Source of the DNA: Deltaproteobacteria bacterium
GTDB taxonomy: Bacteria; Desulfobacterota; Binatia; DP-6
Reading direction: 5' to 3'
Assembly: GCA_005879585.1 (NCBI GenBank)
Contig: VBKG01000332.1
Location: forward strand, 1 to 39,649
Length of the DNA stretch: 39,649 nt
Positions 39,589 through 39,649 of the stretch are shown one piece after another (positions within the stretch are counted from its first letter, which is position 1; every line of letters starts with the position of its first letter). The notes under the pieces were generated by a model. The model ran no database searches and was not told the DNA's origin. It saw only the letters and a program-made list of their open reading frames with translations. Both the position numbers and the translations under genes were made by a program.

Positions 39589-39649
39589 GCTGTCTAGCAC
39601 TTCACCTGCGACGAGAGGAGCCCCCTTTCAAGCGCGCCCGGGCTTCGAC
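39589..39649. other. Right edge, probable tail of an upstream minus-strand gene
   Basis: Two minus-strand frames are open to the edge: one ends at a TGA at 39602-39604 after 15 codons, the other at a TAG at 39594-39596 after 17. Either could be the 3' end of a gene upstream of queG. There is too little sequence to choose or to name a product. Confidence 0.25.

Overview
The window is high-GC DNA, gene-dense on both strands, with short intergenic gaps and many 4-nt start/stop overlaps. I see no rRNA, tRNA, CRISPR array, insertion sequence or phage gene. The gene set points to a Gram-negative, double-membraned bacterium of the former Deltaproteobacteria, such as Binatota, Desulfobacterota or Myxococcota. 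The evidence is an MlaEFD-type lipid transport operon, TatA, YceI, a lipobox lipoprotein, Rne/Rng next to the TIGR03960-type radical SAM protein, and a helix-turn-helix family I associate with those groups. The phylum is an inference; no marker here settles it.

Layout. 1-2182 (minus): the start of a secreted beta-helix-type protein cut by the window edge, then an orphan GAF-domain histidine kinase. 2284-10141 (plus): one tightly overlapped operon, hyuA, hyuB with a cysteine-rich C-terminal extension, two M24 'pita-bread' genes, a ThiO/sarcosine-oxidase-like FAD enzyme and a 42-residue zinc ribbon. The first M24 gene is split by an exact 287-bp tandem duplication. 10132-12922 (minus): PEBP/YbhB, an enoyl-CoA hydratase-like protein, YceI and a glycine-zipper lipoprotein. 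13039-14116 (plus): a HCCA-isomerase-like DsbA-fold protein and a GNAT acetyltransferase. 14142-18834 (minus): a small secreted protein, RNase G/E and the radical SAM protein. 18929 (plus): tatA. 19149-25565 (minus): a zinc-ribbon/DUF3426 protein, mlaD-mlaF-mlaE, a flippase-like membrane protein, an unknown membrane protein and a Crp/Fnr regulator. 25894-26505 (plus): a double-HTH protein behind a perfect TATAAT box. 26530-32853 (minus): treT, a DUF5752 gene, otsA, an M61-like peptidase, nrtR and nadA. 32972-34268 (plus): bioB and a 58-residue, extremely acidic protein. 34281-37069 (minus): tldE/pmbA and tldD. 37153-38484 (plus): a small conserved protein and a DHH phosphoesterase. 38488-39588 (minus): queG.

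How the genes work together. The hyuA-thiO operon looks like a catabolic unit for a cyclic or linear N-acyl/ureido/guanidino compound ending in a secondary amino acid or glycine. ATP-dependent ring opening (HyuAB), one or two creatinase/prolidase-fold proteins and an amine oxidase of the sarcosine/glycine oxidase family form a set that echoes creatinine and N-methylhydantoin breakdown. The substrate is not known. The nadA-nrtR pair with a 27-bp palindrome is a self-regulated NAD module. otsA-DUF5752-treT is a trehalose module with two alternative glucosyltransferases and no visible phosphatase. mlaEFD serves the outer membrane.

Two recurring or unusual signals deserve most attention. First, several operon heads (hyuA, the radical SAM gene, tatA, mlaE, otsA) have a promoter whose -10 box ends only 9-12 nt before the start codon with no Shine-Dalgarno sequence, suggesting near-leaderless transcripts. 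Second, the first M24 gene has lost four of five metal ligands and carries a perfect tandem duplication whose junction creates a TGATG stop/restart.
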